Shown: positions 45,936 to 55,426, numbered from the stretch's first letter. The stretch: DNA of 64,000 nt from Streptococcus parasanguinis (GCF_018499505.1 NZ_JAHDAC010000001.1:434001-498000); one strand, 5' to 3'. Notes: a model not told the origin generated them from the letters alone. A program made the numbers and translations.

Positions 45936-46253
45936 ATGGCAATTGCACAGAAAAACATCGAACGGATCCAAAGAATGGAAGGTTATTTGAATGACTATGC
46001 CAAAACTTTGGAAGAAACCAAAAAAGCAGTGGATCAGCTAAGAGAGCATCAAGAAAGCTATATCCAACTGCGCGATTATTATAGTAGTCAGGCCTATTTT
46101 GATGATTTGGACTTGTCCAATCAAGCTGACTTTCCAGCAAATCTACCTTGTGGTGTCTTGTCCGAAGATGCTGTCTATGATTTGTTAGACGAGCATTTTC
46201 AGATGGGAGTCGAACTCTTGGATATCGCAACGAAGATGATCAAAGAACGGTGA
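45936..46253 (+). CDS. DUF4298 domain protein
   Basis: This 105-residue soluble protein begins MAIAQKNIERIQRMEGYLND and is mostly helical with a central DYYSSQAYFDDLDL block. It matches the DUF4298 family of short Firmicute proteins; function unknown. The start is 3 bp after the rexA stop with GTGGAG upstream, so it is co-translated with rexBA. A role linked to the nuclease is possible but not shown. The gene ends at a stable hairpin that lacks a T run. Confidence 0.85.
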   Translation: MAIAQKNIERIQRMEGYLNDYAKTLEETKKAVDQLREHQESYIQLRDYYSSQAYFDDLDLSNQADFPANLPCGVLSEDAVYDLLDEHFQMGVELLDIATKMIKER

Positions 46254-46257
46254 AATT

Positions 46258-46295
46258 TCAATCTAAAAGCTCAGGTTTCCCGAGGCTTTTAGATT
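46258..46295 (+). terminator. Hairpin after the rexBA operon
   Basis: AATCTAAAAGC and GCTTTTAGATT form an 11-bp stem with inner CTC/GAG pairing. No T run follows, so termination may depend on the structured element just downstream. Confidence 0.6.
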
Positions 46296-46314
46296 GAAGA
46301 CAAACGTCATCATA

Positions 46315-46452
46315 GAAACTTTCCTTAGGTGAGTACGGACGTCAGCGAACTTCGAAGAAGTTCCATGACTTAGTTTTGAACCTAAAGTTTCAAAACTACC
46401 GAGTGCTAGAAACCATCGTGTTTCTAGCACTTTTCTCACGGCGGAAAGTTTC
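46315..46452 (+). ncRNA. 138-nt structured element, copy B
   Basis: Same fold and length as copy A. The outer stem GAAACTTTCC/GGAAAGTTTC is perfect here. Hairpin 1 is identical to A. Hairpin 2 is TAGTTTTGAA/TTCAAAACTA around CCTAAAGT (46371-46398) and hairpin 3 is AGTGCTAGAAAC/GTTTCTAGCACT (46402-46431). Both stems differ from A at paired positions with pairing kept. It lies between the converging DUF4298 and DUF3042 genes. The rest of this 357-bp gap (46453-46577) is AT-rich without a clear gene; a 24-codon open stretch with a hydrophobic LILLALLVLA run but no start codon is visible. Confidence 0.7.
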
Positions 46453-46577
46453 AGTATATGTTTGAATAAACATAATATATATCATTCTAATTCTTTTAGC
46501 ATTACTTGTGTTAGCATATCGTGACAAACCCTACCAATAAAAGAAAATTTTCCAAAATGGACTTTTTCTTCAGCAAA

Positions 46578-46606
46578 AAAAGCTCCGGTTTCCCGGGGCT
46601 TTTTGA
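46578..46606 (-). terminator. Terminator after the DUF3042 gene
   Basis: On the minus strand CAAAAAGCCCCGG and CCGGAGCTTTTTTT form a GC-rich stem around GAAA, ending in a T run, 5 bp past the stop. Confidence 0.9.
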
Positions 46607-46610
46607 ATGA

Positions 46611-46781
46611 TTAGTGTGAGACACGGCGACGTGCTGCTTTTTTGCGGTTTTCTTCGATGAAAGCTGCTTTTTGTTCTTCTGGTTCGATTACTTTTTTCTT
46701 GAATGTGTAAACTGCACCTGCGACAGCAGCAACTGTACCAGCAACACCAGTAACAAAACCTTTACCAAATCCTTTAGCCAT
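46611..46781 (-). CDS. DUF3042 family small membrane-associated protein
   Basis: This 56-residue protein starts MAKGFGKGFVTGVAGTVAAV and has one Gly/Ala-rich membrane helix (about 8-26), followed by a basic tail KKKVIEPEEQKAAFIEENRKK and RRRVSH. It matches the DUF3042 family of small conserved Lactobacillales proteins of unknown function. AAAGGAG lies 8 bases before the ATG at 46781. Codon use is strongly biased (GGT, GCT, GTT, AAA), which suggests high expression. It is divergent from miaA. Confidence 0.88.
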   Translation of the reverse strand: MAKGFGKGFVTGVAGTVAAVAGAVYTFKKKVIEPEEQKAAFIEENRKKAARRRVSH

Positions 46782-46815
46782 GAGAATTTCTCCTTTTCTG
46801 AACTTTAAATATTTA

Positions 46816-46824
46816 TGTTATAAT
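46816..46824 (+). promoter_or_regulatory. Extended -10 promoter for the miaA operon
   Basis: TGtTATAAT lies 40 bp before the miaA ATG. No strong -35 is visible. Confidence 0.55.
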
Positions 46825-46864
46825 ATATGGTAACGAAAAAACGTGAATTTTGCAAGGAAAAACG

Positions 46865-47752
46865 ATGAAAACCAAGATAATTGTGATTGTGGGACCAACT
46901 GCTGTTGGGAAAACAGCTCTTGCGATCGATTTAGCGCAAGCCCTCAATGGTGAAATTATCAGTGGCGATAGCCAGCAAGTCTATCGCAAGCTGGATATTG
47001 GAACGGCCAAGGCGACACCAGAAGAGCAAGCTGCAGCTCCTCATCATTTGATCGATGTGCGGGAGGTAACCGAGTCTTACTCGGCTTTTGATTTTGTAAG
47101 AGAAGCTAAGACAGCGATTGAGGATATCACAGCTAGAGGCAAACTTCCTATCATTGCAGGTGGGACGGGCCTTTACATCCAAAGTCTGCTCGAAGGTTAT
47201 CATCTAGGTGGTGAAGTTCCTCATGAAGAGATTCTGGCCTATCGCGCTCAATTGGACTTGCTGTCGGACGAAGACTTGTACCAAAGAGTGGCGGAGCAAG
47301 GACTTGTCATTCCTCAGATCAATCGCCGTCGGGCCATGCGGGCTCTTGAAATTGCGCATTTTGGGCAGGACCTCGCAAACGAAGAGACCGATTATGACCC
47401 CTATCTCATCTGTCTAGATGATGATCGGTCCTTGATCTATGATCGCATCAATCGTCGAGTAGATCGCATGCTAGAGGAAGGCTTGCTGGATGAAGCCCGT
47501 TGGCTCTATGATGACCATCCGGAGGCTCAGGCAGCTAAAGGGATTGGTTACAAGGAACTCTTCCCTTACTTTAAGGGAGGGCAGAGCCTTGAAGAAGCCA
47601 GTGAGATCCTCAAGCGCAATACGCGGCGTTTTGCTAAACGGCAACTGACCTGGTTTCGAAATCGGATGGAAGTAAAATTTTACGCCATTTCTGCCCCCCA
47701 CTTCAAGGTGCAGGTTCTTGCAGATGTAAAGGAGTTTTTACAGCATGATTGA
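46865..47752 (+). CDS. miaA: tRNA dimethylallyltransferase
   Basis: MiaA adds dimethylallyl to A37 of tRNAs that read UNN codons. The 295-residue protein has the P-loop GPTAVGKT (10-17), the [15 protein letters not shown] block (about 35-49), the catalytic HHLID region, [14 protein letters not shown] (about 98) and [16 protein letters not shown] near the end. The start at 46865 follows AAGGA by 6 bases; a TTG 15 bp earlier is not needed. It overlaps hflX by 8 bp and leads a tight chain of seven genes. Confidence 0.97.
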   Translation: MKTKIIVIVGPTAVGKTALAIDLAQALNGEIISGDSQQVYRKLDIGTAKATPEEQAAAPHHLIDVREVTESYSAFDFVREAKTAIEDITARGKLPIIAGGTGLYIQSLLEGYHLGGEVPHEEILAYRAQLDLLSDEDLYQRVAEQGLVIPQINRRRAMRALEIAHFGQDLANEETDYDPYLICLDDDRSLIYDRINRRVDRMLEEGLLDEARWLYDDHPEAQAAKGIGYKELFPYFKGGQSLEEASEILKRNTRRFAKRQLTWFRNRMEVKFYAISAPHFKVQVLADVKEFLQHD

Positions 47753-48992
47753 AACAGAAAAGAAACAAGAACGCATCCTTTTGGTTGGTGTGGAACTTCA
47801 AGGCATGGACAATTTTGACATGTCTATGGAGGAGTTGGCGAGCCTGGCTAAAACAGTTGGTGGGGATGTCCGGGGCTCCTATACACAAAAGCGGGAGAAA
47901 TACGATACTAAGACCTTTGTCGGCTCAGGAAAACTCGAAGAAATCGCTCAAATGGTCGAAGCAGATGAGATTACGACCGTGGTGGTCAATAACCGCCTAA
48001 CTCCCCGTCAAAATGTCAACTTAGAAGAAGTCCTTGGGGTAAAGGTCATTGACCGGATGCAGCTGATTTTAGATATCTTTGCCATGCGGGCTAGGAGTCA
48101 TGAAGGCAAGTTGCAGGTGCACTTGGCCCAGCTCAAATACCTCTTGCCACGCCTTGTCGGTCAAGGAATCATGCTCAGCCGTCAGGCTGGGGGAATTGGT
48201 TCTCGTGGTCCAGGGGAAAGTCAGTTGGAGTTGAACCGCCGGAGCGTTCGCAATCAAATCACCGATATCGAGCGCCAGCTCAAGGCAGTTGAAAAGAACC
48301 GGGAAACCCTTCGTGAAAAACGTTTGGAATCACCTGTCTTTAAGATTGGTCTGATCGGCTATACCAATGCAGGAAAGTCGACTATTATGAATCAGTTGAC
48401 CAGTAAGAGCCAGTATGAAGCCGATGAACTCTTTGCGACCTTGGACGCCACAACCAAGAGCATCCATCTAACAGGCAATCTGCAAGTGACGCTGACCGAT
48501 ACGGTTGGCTTTATCCAAGATCTACCAACAGAGTTGGTATCGAGCTTTAAGTCGACCTTGGAAGAAAGTAAGAATGTAGACCTCCTGGTCCATGTCATCG
48601 ATGCGTCTGATCCTAATCATGAAGAGCATGAAAAGACCGTGCTTTCGATCATGAAGGACCTGGATATGCTGGAAATCCCTCGCTTGACTCTTTACAACAA
48701 AGCGGATAAAGTAGCAGACTTTACACCAACCCAGACACCTTTTAGCTTGATTTCAGCACGCTCTGAGACAGCTCGAGAGGACCTTCAGGCTTTGCTACTA
48801 GAAAAATTGAGAGAACTCTTTGTTCCCTTTACCATTCGCGTTCCCTTTTCAAAATCTTATCGGACACATGATCTAGAAACAGTTGCGATCATTGACCAGC
48901 GCGAATTTGAAGAGGATGTCGAAGTCATTCAGGGCTATATCGCAGAGAAAAATAAGTGGAAGTTGGAAGAATTTTATGACGGATTACGTTGA
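47745..48992 (+). CDS. hflX: GTPase HflX
   Basis: HflX binds the large ribosomal subunit and splits stalled or stressed ribosomes. The 415-residue protein has the N-terminal HflX domain ([25 protein letters not shown]), the linker with the Gly-rich [24 protein letters not shown], and a G domain with G1 GYTNAGKST (about 205-213), G3 [11 protein letters not shown]4 NKAD and G5 SA. The start lies inside the end of miaA, the usual miaA-hflX neighbourhood. Confidence 0.96.
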   Translation: MIETEKKQERILLVGVELQGMDNFDMSMEELASLAKTVGGDVRGSYTQKREKYDTKTFVGSGKLEEIAQMVEADEITTVVVNNRLTPRQNVNLEEVLGVKVIDRMQLILDIFAMRARSHEGKLQVHLAQLKYLLPRLVGQGIMLSRQAGGIGSRGPGESQLELNRRSVRNQITDIERQLKAVEKNRETLREKRLESPVFKIGLIGYTNAGKSTIMNQLTSKSQYEADELFATLDATTKSIHLTGNLQVTLTDTVGFIQDLPTELVSSFKSTLEESKNVDLLVHVIDASDPNHEEHEKTVLSIMKDLDMLEIPRLTLYNKADKVADFTPTQTPFSLISARSETAREDLQALLLEKLRELFVPFTIRVPFSKSYRTHDLETVAIIDQREFEEDVEVIQGYIAEKNKWKLEEFYDGLR

Positions 48993-49605
48993 TTTAGCAA
49001 TAAAATATGGAGGCTATACCAGCCTCGATCGGGTCTATCTGACCAATCTTTTAAGCACGATTCCTGAGGAATTGCGTCTCCGTGTGATTACGCCTCCGCC
49101 AAGTGTGATCAACGCCTATTTTGCTGAGCTCTATCAAAAGAAGAGCCCCAAGGAGGCCATGGATTATTTCTTGGACCTGAGCCGGGCATTTGACTTATTC
49201 ACAGTTCAGCAAAGCTTTGATGAACGGAAGCCCTTTATTCGCCTCAACTTATCTGGGAAGTCTTATGGCTTGGCTTACGTAAATGAAGAGCTAGCCTGTG
49301 TCTTTGCTGAACATCCAGCAGAAGATATCACCCCTGCCATTTTATTTGAAGTCGCAGAGATCTTTCCACATTGTTTGGTCTTCGAAAAAGATGGCAAGAT
49401 CTGTCTGCAAGAGGCTGAACCAGAAGGAGTCACTAAAACAGAAGCCCTCTCAGCCCTAACTGACTTGATGACCTTGGAAGATGGACGCTTGAAACTGTCA
49501 GGATATAACCAAGAAGAGCTCCTCGAGCTAGCACAAGCCTACCCTGGCGACCTTTCTTTCCGTTCAGAGAACCGGACGGCCATGATTTATATAGATAGAA
49601 AGTAG
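48976..49605 (+). CDS. Conserved streptococcal protein of unknown function
   Basis: I do not recognise a characterised family in this 209-residue soluble protein. It begins [22 protein letters not shown] and has an alternating alpha/beta pattern with ITPPPSVINAYFAELYQKKSPKEAMDYF in the first half, and strands LVFEKDGKICLQEAEPE later. It has no signal or membrane helix. The start at 48976 overlaps the end of hflX by 17 bp, with TTGGAAGA upstream, and the longer in-frame start is deep inside hflX. Its stop is 3 bp before rnz. Conserved position in the miaA-hflX-rnz cluster suggests an RNA-related housekeeping role, but that is guesswork. Confidence 0.8.
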   Translation: MTDYVDLAIKYGGYTSLDRVYLTNLLSTIPEELRLRVITPPPSVINAYFAELYQKKSPKEAMDYFLDLSRAFDLFTVQQSFDERKPFIRLNLSGKSYGLAYVNEELACVFAEHPAEDITPAILFEVAEIFPHCLVFEKDGKICLQEAEPEGVTKTEALSALTDLMTLEDGRLKLSGYNQEELLELAQAYPGDLSFRSENRTAMIYIDRK

Positions 49606-49608
49606 ACA

Positions 49609-50538
49609 ATGGACATTCAATTTTTAGGAACGGGAGCTGGGCAACCCTCAAAAGCCCGTAATGTATCGAGCCTAGCGCTCAAATTGCTGGACGAGATCAA
49701 TGAAGTCTGGCTCTTTGATTGTGGCGAAGCGACACAGAATCAAATTTTAGAAACGACCATTCGTCCGCGAAAGGTTAGCAAGATCTTTATCACTCACCTA
49801 CACGGAGACCATATTTTTGGTTTGCCAGGTTTCCTCTCTAGTCGGGCCTTTCAGGCCAATGAAGAGCAGACGGATCTGGATATCTATGGACCAGTAGGGA
49901 TCAAATCCTTTGTGATGACTAGTCTTCGCGTATCAGGCTCTCGCCTGCCTTACCGCATCCATTTTCATGAATTCGATGAACATTCTCTAGGTAAGATTTT
50001 AGAAACCGATAAATTCACGGTTTATGCGGAAGCTTTGGACCACACCATTTTCTGTGTGGGTTACCGGATCATGCAGAAGGACCTTGAAGGAACACTAGAT
50101 GCTGATAAGCTGAAGGCAGCAGGGGTTCCTTTTGGTCCACTCTTTGGTCAGGTCAAAAATGGCCAAGATGTCACCCTGGAAGATGGCACCAAGATCATTG
50201 CAGCGGATTATATTTCAGCTCCTCGACCTGGTAAGATTATCACGATCCTTGGAGATACCAGAAAGACTGATGCCAGCGTTCGCCTTGGAGTCAATGCAGA
50301 TGTCCTCGTCCATGAGTCCACCTATGGTAAGGGCGATGAGAAGATTGCTAAGAAACACGGTCACTCGACCAATATGCAGGCAGCAGAAGTAGCGCGTGAA
50401 GCTGGAGCCAAGCGCCTTCTTCTCAACCACATCAGTGCTCGCTTCTTGTCAAAAGACATCAGCCAATTGCGCAAGGATGCGTCCAGCATTTTTGAAAATG
50501 TCTATGTCGTCAAAGATTTGGAAGAAGTGGAGATCTAA
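49609..50538 (+). CDS. rnz: Ribonuclease Z
   Basis: RNase Z removes 3' trailers from tRNA precursors. The 309-residue metallo-beta-lactamase protein has the zinc motif THLHGDH, with His63, His65, Asp67 and His68 at the positions known from the Bacillus enzyme. The exosite region ([24 protein letters not shown]), GDTRKTD and the final [24 protein letters not shown] are also present. The start is 3 bp after the previous gene. It forms part of the miaA-hflX-rnz chain of RNA-processing genes. Confidence 0.97.
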   Translation: MDIQFLGTGAGQPSKARNVSSLALKLLDEINEVWLFDCGEATQNQILETTIRPRKVSKIFITHLHGDHIFGLPGFLSSRAFQANEEQTDLDIYGPVGIKSFVMTSLRVSGSRLPYRIHFHEFDEHSLGKILETDKFTVYAEALDHTIFCVGYRIMQKDLEGTLDADKLKAAGVPFGPLFGQVKNGQDVTLEDGTKIIAADYISAPRPGKIITILGDTRKTDASVRLGVNADVLVHESTYGKGDEKIAKKHGHSTNMQAAEVAREAGAKRLLLNHISARFLSKDISQLRKDASSIFENVYVVKDLEEVEI

Positions 50539-50539
50539 G

Positions 50540-51295
50540 ATGCGAACCATTCTCATAACAGGAGCAAGTGGAGGTTTGGCCCAAGAAATGGTCAAGCTCC
50601 TCCCTGAAGATCGGCTGATTCTCCTTGGTAGAAATCAAGAAAAACTGGAAAAGCTCTATGCCAGTCATCCTCAAGCTGAATGCATCGGGATCAATATCAC
50701 TGATTCCTCAGCCGTCCAAGATTTGGTAGAAGAGCTCTATCAGCGCTATGGACAGATTGATATCTTGGTCAACAATGCAGGCTATGGGATTTTTGAGGCT
50801 TTTGATCGCATTTCTGACCAGCAGGTGCAGGAGATGTTTGAGGTCAATACCTTTGCCCTCATGCAACTTTCACGCTTGATGGGTGCGCACATGAAGGAAG
50901 CAGGCAAGGGGCACATCGTCAACATCGTCAGCATGGCAGGTCTCGTCGCAACTGCCAAATCCAGCCTTTATTCGGCGACTAAGTATGCAGCCATCGGCTT
51001 CTCCAATGCCCTGCGCTTGGAACTCATGCCCTTTGGTGTCCATGTGACGACGGTTAATCCAGGCCCCATTCGGACCACTTTCTTTGACCAGGCAGACCCA
51101 GATGGAAGCTATGTCAAGGCTGTAGACCGTTATATTTTGGAACCAGACTTTGTGGCCAAGAAGATCGTGAAAAACTTTGGAAAACCAAAACGCGAACTCA
51201 ATCTTCCTTGGCTCTTGAACCTGACCCACAAGCTCTATACCCTTTTCCCACGCATCTCGGACAAGCTAGCCAGCAAGATGTTCAATTTCAAATAG
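50540..51295 (+). CDS. Short-chain dehydrogenase/reductase
   Basis: The 251-residue NAD(P)-dependent oxidoreductase has the classical SDR pattern: TGASGGLAQ (about 7-15), NNAGYG (about 83), catalytic Ser in NIVSMAGLV and YSATKYA (Tyr and Lys, about 148-152), then NPGPIRTTF. The substrate is unknown. The start at 50540 is 1 bp after the rnz stop, with GTGGAGA upstream; the much longer in-frame ORF start lies inside rnz and is rejected. An SDR directly after rnz is common in streptococci. Confidence 0.93.
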   Translation: MRTILITGASGGLAQEMVKLLPEDRLILLGRNQEKLEKLYASHPQAECIGINITDSSAVQDLVEELYQRYGQIDILVNNAGYGIFEAFDRISDQQVQEMFEVNTFALMQLSRLMGAHMKEAGKGHIVNIVSMAGLVATAKSSLYSATKYAAIGFSNALRLELMPFGVHVTTVNPGPIRTTFFDQADPDGSYVKAVDRYILEPDFVAKKIVKNFGKPKRELNLPWLLNLTHKLYTLFPRISDKLASKMFNFK

Positions 51296-51305
51296 GAGGA
51301 GATCG

Positions 51306-52016
51306 ATGGCCGCAAACATTCAAGCTTATTTAGAAAACCTCCGGCAACCCTGGGGACAGATCTATTATGATATCCTTTTTGAACAGTTGAAGGACATCAA
51401 GGGAAAACGTGTGCTTGATTTCGGGAGTGGTTTTGGCCTTGTAGCCAACCATCTAGCGCAAGAAAATCAAGTCCTAGCTGTGGAGCCTAATGGGGAAATG
51501 GTGGCTTTGCGAGCCCAGGACCATCCCTACCAGCAACTCGTCGGAAGTATGGACCAGTTGGCAAGTCTTGAAGAGGCCAGTTTTGATGTCATCCTCTGCC
51601 ACAATGTCTTGGAGTATGTAGAGGATCGCAAGGTGGTTCTCAAGGAATTCACCCGTCTCTTGAAACCAGGTGGCCTGCTCTCTATCGTCAAGCACAATGA
51701 GGTTGGTCGCGTCCTGCAGACCGTCGTTTTTGAAAATGATACTCAGAAGGCTCTCGATTTGCTAGCAGGCCACGATCTGGAAACCCACTCCATGGGCTTG
51801 GCTCAGGCCTATGATCTCTATCTAGCTGTTGAAGATCTAGCCCTCGAAGTTCAGGACTACCAAGGGATCCGTGTCTTTTATGCCTTACAGAACAATCGCT
51901 TCAAGGGCCAAGAAGGCTGGCGAGAGTCTATGCTCAAGATGGAGCTGGCCGTTTGCCAAGAGTCCCCTTACCGGGATATCGCCTTCTTCCAGCATTATAC
52001 GTTAAAAAGGAGTTAA
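51306..52016 (+). CDS. Class I SAM-dependent methyltransferase
   Basis: The 236-residue protein has the SAM-binding motif I VLDFGSGFGLVANHLA (about 36-51), motif II acidic VEPNGEMVAL, and FDVILCHNVLEYVEDRK with the LLKPGGLLSIVKHN post-motif. It resembles the SmtA/UbiE-like group; the substrate is unknown. AGGAGG lies 7 bases before the ATG. It follows the SDR gene by 10 bp and precedes a GNAT gene by 1 bp. Confidence 0.92.
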   Translation: MAANIQAYLENLRQPWGQIYYDILFEQLKDIKGKRVLDFGSGFGLVANHLAQENQVLAVEPNGEMVALRAQDHPYQQLVGSMDQLASLEEASFDVILCHNVLEYVEDRKVVLKEFTRLLKPGGLLSIVKHNEVGRVLQTVVFENDTQKALDLLAGHDLETHSMGLAQAYDLYLAVEDLALEVQDYQGIRVFYALQNNRFKGQEGWRESMLKMELAVCQESPYRDIAFFQHYTLKRS

Positions 52017-52017
52017 G

Positions 52018-52422
52018 ATGTTACATTACAAACAAGAGCTTCCAGCGATGACAGACTTACTCGCATTGTACAGTTCGGTCGGCTGGACCAATTATACCAA
52101 CAACCCAACCATGCTAGAAGAAGCTGTCAAAGCCAGTCTCTGGCAGTTGGCAGTCTATGATGAGAAAGAGCTCGTCGCCTACATTCGCTTGGTAGGAGAT
52201 GGCCACTCTGTTATTTTTGTGCAGGATCTTTTGGTAAGACCAGATCACCAGCGTCAAGGCATTGGAAAGAAACTCTTAGAAGAGGCTTTAGGGACTTTCC
52301 CAAATGTCTACCAACGGCTTCTTGCCACTGAACGTAGCGAGAAAAATTTAGCCTTTTACCAGTCCCTCGGCTTTGTCGAACTTTCAGAGCAAGCCTGTAC
52401 AGGGATGATTTATAAAAATTAA
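52018..52422 (+). CDS. GNAT family acetyltransferase
   Basis: The 134-residue protein has a compact GNAT fold: IRLVGDGHSVIFVQDLLVRPDHQRQGIGKKLL, with the acetyl-CoA loop RQGIGK (about 80), and AFYQSLGFVELSEQACTGM at the end. The substrate is unknown; similar to the YjcF/PanZ-sized group. AAGGAG precedes the ATG. It ends the seven-gene chain at a strong terminator. Confidence 0.92.
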   Translation: MLHYKQELPAMTDLLALYSSVGWTNYTNNPTMLEEAVKASLWQLAVYDEKELVAYIRLVGDGHSVIFVQDLLVRPDHQRQGIGKKLLEEALGTFPNVYQRLLATERSEKNLAFYQSLGFVELSEQACTGMIYKN

Positions 52423-52436
52423 TATCATACAAGAAA

Positions 52437-52468
52437 AAGATCTAGTCACGTTTGACTAGATCTTTCAT
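52437..52468. terminator. Bidirectional terminator between GNAT and adhesin genes
   Basis: AAAGATCTAGTCA and TGACTAGATCTTT form a perfect 13-bp stem. It lies between the converging acetyltransferase and LPXTG genes. Confidence 0.92.
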
Positions 52469-52473
52469 GTTTC

Positions 52474-55275
52474 TTAGCAGTCTTCTTTCTTCTTAAGTTT
52501 CATAGAAGCAATAGCTGTAGCGATTAATGTCATACCAGTTGCAAGAAGTCCTAAATGATCAGCAGTTCCTGTTGACGGAAGAGATCGTTTACCTTCTTTA
52601 GGCTTGTCACTAGATTTAGGTTTTTCACTAGGCTTAGGCTTATCTCCATTGGATGATGGAGGTGTTGATGTTTTCGGTTTATCTGTTGATGGTGGTGGTG
52701 GAAGAAGTCTATTTACCACGTTTCCTTTATCAACAACAAGGTTTGCAGCAGCAACATAGTCGCTTACAGAAACTTTGATGACTTCATTTGAAAGTTGGTA
52801 ACCGCTAGGAGCAGAGAGCTCTTTGATCACGTAATCTTTCGCTTCAAATCCAACAAAGCTTGCAAGTCCATCTTGACCAGAAATTGCTTGCGCTTGGCCT
52901 TGTCCATAAGGATTTGCAACAGGTGTCACACCATCTGCTTCAAAGAGTCCAAATACTGCACCGGCTAGGTAATTACCCTTTTCATCCACTTTACGAACCT
53001 TAAGGGTGTAGAGTTTCAGTTCAGGAATATCAATTGTTGGTGGAGTTGGTGGAATAACCTTGTTGATAAAGGTTTTCTTATCTCTATAAGCAACGACTGC
53101 TTGGATAGCATTTGACGCTTCATCTTTTGTGACAGTAACTGTGACATCCACTTGACCTTCGTCATACTGGATGTTTGCCTTATCAGCTGGTACGACTTCT
53201 TTAATGGTATATTTATGAGTGCCAATCATCGCTTCCGTGTAGGCGATCGCATCAAATGTCACTGTACCATCTGCAGCATTTTGTTTTGTTTGAAGAACAG
53301 TTCCATTTTCGTCCAAGAGGTTAAAGCTAAATTCACCACCTTGAAGGTCACGACCTTCTAAAATCTTGCTTGTGGTAATTTGTTTTTCACTTGGAGTTGG
53401 AGGTGTCGGAGGTGTGTACGTGTTGGTGAAAGTAGGAGTATCTTTTTTACCGTCGTATTGCACATCCGCATTCAATTGTCCATTTTCGTCTTTTGTAACA
53501 GTTACTGTTACAGTGTGAACAGTTTCATCATAAGTAATCGCTGATTCCGGTGTAGCTGGTTTTTGTTCAACGATTGTGTAGGTGAAAGTACCAGCTTCAT
53601 TAAAGGTTACTGGATTGAAGAGAATATCACCATTCTCACCATTTGTCTTGGTATCAACGAGCGTACCATTTTGATCCTTGAGTAGGAAAGTAAACTCATT
53701 TGCTTTCAATGTACGATCGCTCGAACCATTGATCGCCAATACTTTTTTAGCCTTGAATTGAGCTGTCGTTGGTTTCACTGTTGGAGGAACAGGCGCTGGA
53801 GGTGTTTTCGTATTTGTAAACGTATCTCCTTTTTCAGTATCCCCACCTGAGTAAGTCACAGTAGCGACGAGTTTGTCGTTTACTTTCTTCACTTCAACGG
53901 TAGCCGTGATGATTTGTGAACTATAGTTGATACTAGCATCCGTACCCTTATTTTCAGTGATGGTATAAGTATGAGTACCTTCTTTATTGAAAGTCAGAGA
54001 CTTAAAGTCAACAGTGCCATCTGCTTTGTTCTTAGCTGTTTCGACTACTTTGTTATTTTCATCTTTCAAGACAAATTCGAATTGACCTTCTGTAATCGGA
54101 AGTTGTGTATGTTCCTGATCGCCGACTACTTCGAAAGCTTTTTTAACAACAAGATTTTCTGAAACCGGGCTAATAGTTGGTTCGCTATTGAAAACTTTAG
54201 CATCGGCTGAGGCAGTTTTATTCACCCAAGTGTTTTCTTTTGAAACACTTTCTTGGTGTTGATCACTTTTTAGGCTAGCTACATTAGTAACACTCTTAAT
54301 TTGATCAGCATGTTGCAACAGTGTTTGGTAAGAAAGAGTAATTTCATCTGTTGATGCATTTTTAAATTGATCACTAATCTTAGTTAGATCAAGTTTAAAT
54401 CCGTGTTCAGTCCACTCAATATATGGTTCTAACCCAAGGCCAGCCATTGGGACTCCATTGGCAACAAAAGTTTTTCCATTTACCTTCAAGTCAAATGAAG
54501 CAGGAAGGTAAGTTCCTCCCTTGAAGTATTGAGCAATATCTTGTCCTTTAGTAGATTTAATACGACTAAAATCAAGTGCTGGAAGGTTAGGCATTTGGTC
54601 AGTAAAGACGATGCTTGATGCAGGTGCTTGTTTATCGACAGCATTATTTACTGAGATATGCCAAGTTAAAAAACCATCTGCTTGTTCATCAGTTACTGTT
54701 AAAGTATCTCTCCAGTCAGGAATTCCTGTTGGTCCCCATATCTTCTGTGCATGTTGTAAATTAGTATTATCAGTAGCACCAGAATTGTACTTTTTAATTG
54801 GGAGTAATAATGGAACTGGGCCTTGTCCAGAACGTTTAACGATAACAGATTCGGTACCGATTTTAATCGTTCGTTCTTGATCTTTTCCGGTCGTATTGTC
54901 TTTATCCCATTTGTAATAGAAGGAGACATTTCCTTCAGCCCCTTTATTTCCACCTTTAACAAAGGTGATGGTTAGGGTCTTTCCGTCGTCTGAGACTTTA
55001 CCAGTTGCGATCTCTTCTCCCTTCTCATTCTTCATTGAATTGAAGGCAGAAGAAGCGAATTTGACGTCTTCTGGCATAGAAATTTTAAAGGTATCACCTA
55101 TTTCTACGCCAGTTCCGATTTCCCAGTGGTAAGAGATTTGATCTCCGTCCAATTTTGCTTGGGTTATCTTTACTTGGGTTGTTAATTCTTTTGCTTGTGT
55201 TACTTTACTTCCTGCTACAAACAGAAAAAGCACAGCAGCTAGTAATGAAAAAACAACTAAAATTGGTTTTTTCAT
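52474..55275 (-). CDS. LPXTG cell-wall adhesin with pilin-like isopeptide repeats
   Basis: The 933-residue surface protein has a signal peptide (about 1-29), an N-terminal adhesin-type region (about 30-360) like the DEv-IgG folds of MSCRAMM proteins, then three repeats of about 110 residues similar to the FctA/Spy0128 pilin isopeptide domain (about 370-487, 507-617 and 633-737, each ending TFTNT or TFINK with the bonding Asn). One Cna-B/SpaA-like domain follows (about 757-854: LKVRKVDEKGNYLAGAVFG ... VNRL). A Pro/Ser/Lys wall-spanning tail leads to LPSTG (899-903), a membrane helix and KLKKKEDC. It would be anchored by sortase A; no class C sortase or pilin operon is adjacent. AGGAGGAG precedes the ATG. 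The ligand is unknown. Confidence 0.92.
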   Translation of the reverse strand: MKKPILVVFSLLAAVLFLFVAGSKVTQAKELTTQVKITQAKLDGDQISYHWEIGTGVEIGDTFKISMPEDVKFASSAFNSMKNEKGEEIATGKVSDDGKTLTITFVKGGNKGAEGNVSFYYKWDKDNTTGKDQERTIKIGTESVIVKRSGQGPVPLLLPIKKYNSGATDNTNLQHAQKIWGPTGIPDWRDTLTVTDEQADGFLTWHISVNNAVDKQAPASSIVFTDQMPNLPALDFSRIKSTKGQDIAQYFKGGTYLPASFDLKVNGKTFVANGVPMAGLGLEPYIEWTEHGFKLDLTKISDQFKNASTDEITLSYQTLLQHADQIKSVTNVASLKSDQHQESVSKENTWVNKTASADAKVFNSEPTISPVSENLVVKKAFEVVGDQEHTQLPITEGQFEFVLKDENNKVVETAKNKADGTVDFKSLTFNKEGTHTYTITENKGTDASINYSSQIITATVEVKKVNDKLVATVTYSGGDTEKGDTFTNTKTPPAPVPPTVKPTTAQFKAKKVLAINGSSDRTLKANEFTFLLKDQNGTLVDTKTNGENGDILFNPVTFNEAGTFTYTIVEQKPATPESAITYDETVHTVTVTVTKDENGQLNADVQYDGKKDTPTFTNTYTPPTPPTPSEKQITTSKILEGRDLQGGEFSFNLLDENGTVLQTKQNAADGTVTFDAIAYTEAMIGTHKYTIKEVVPADKANIQYDEGQVDVTVTVTKDEASNAIQAVVAYRDKKTFINKVIPPTPPTIDIPELKLYTLKVRKVDEKGNYLAGAVFGLFEADGVTPVANPYGQGQAQAISGQDGLASFVGFEAKDYVIKELSAPSGYQLSNEVIKVSVSDYVAAANLVVDKGNVVNRLLPPPPSTDKPKTSTPPSSNGDKPKPSEKPKSSDKPKEGKRSLPSTGTADHLGLLATGMTLIATAIASMKLKKKEDC

Positions 55276-55426
55276 AACTCCTCCTAATTTTTAGTATTAC
55301 CAAACAAGTCCATTGTACTAATATATAGTAATAAAGTCAAAGAAAAAGCACTATTTTATTATACTGTTTTGTCATAATGATTTTATACCAAAAAAATCGT
55401 TTATTTCCCGCCATTTTCGGCTTTCA

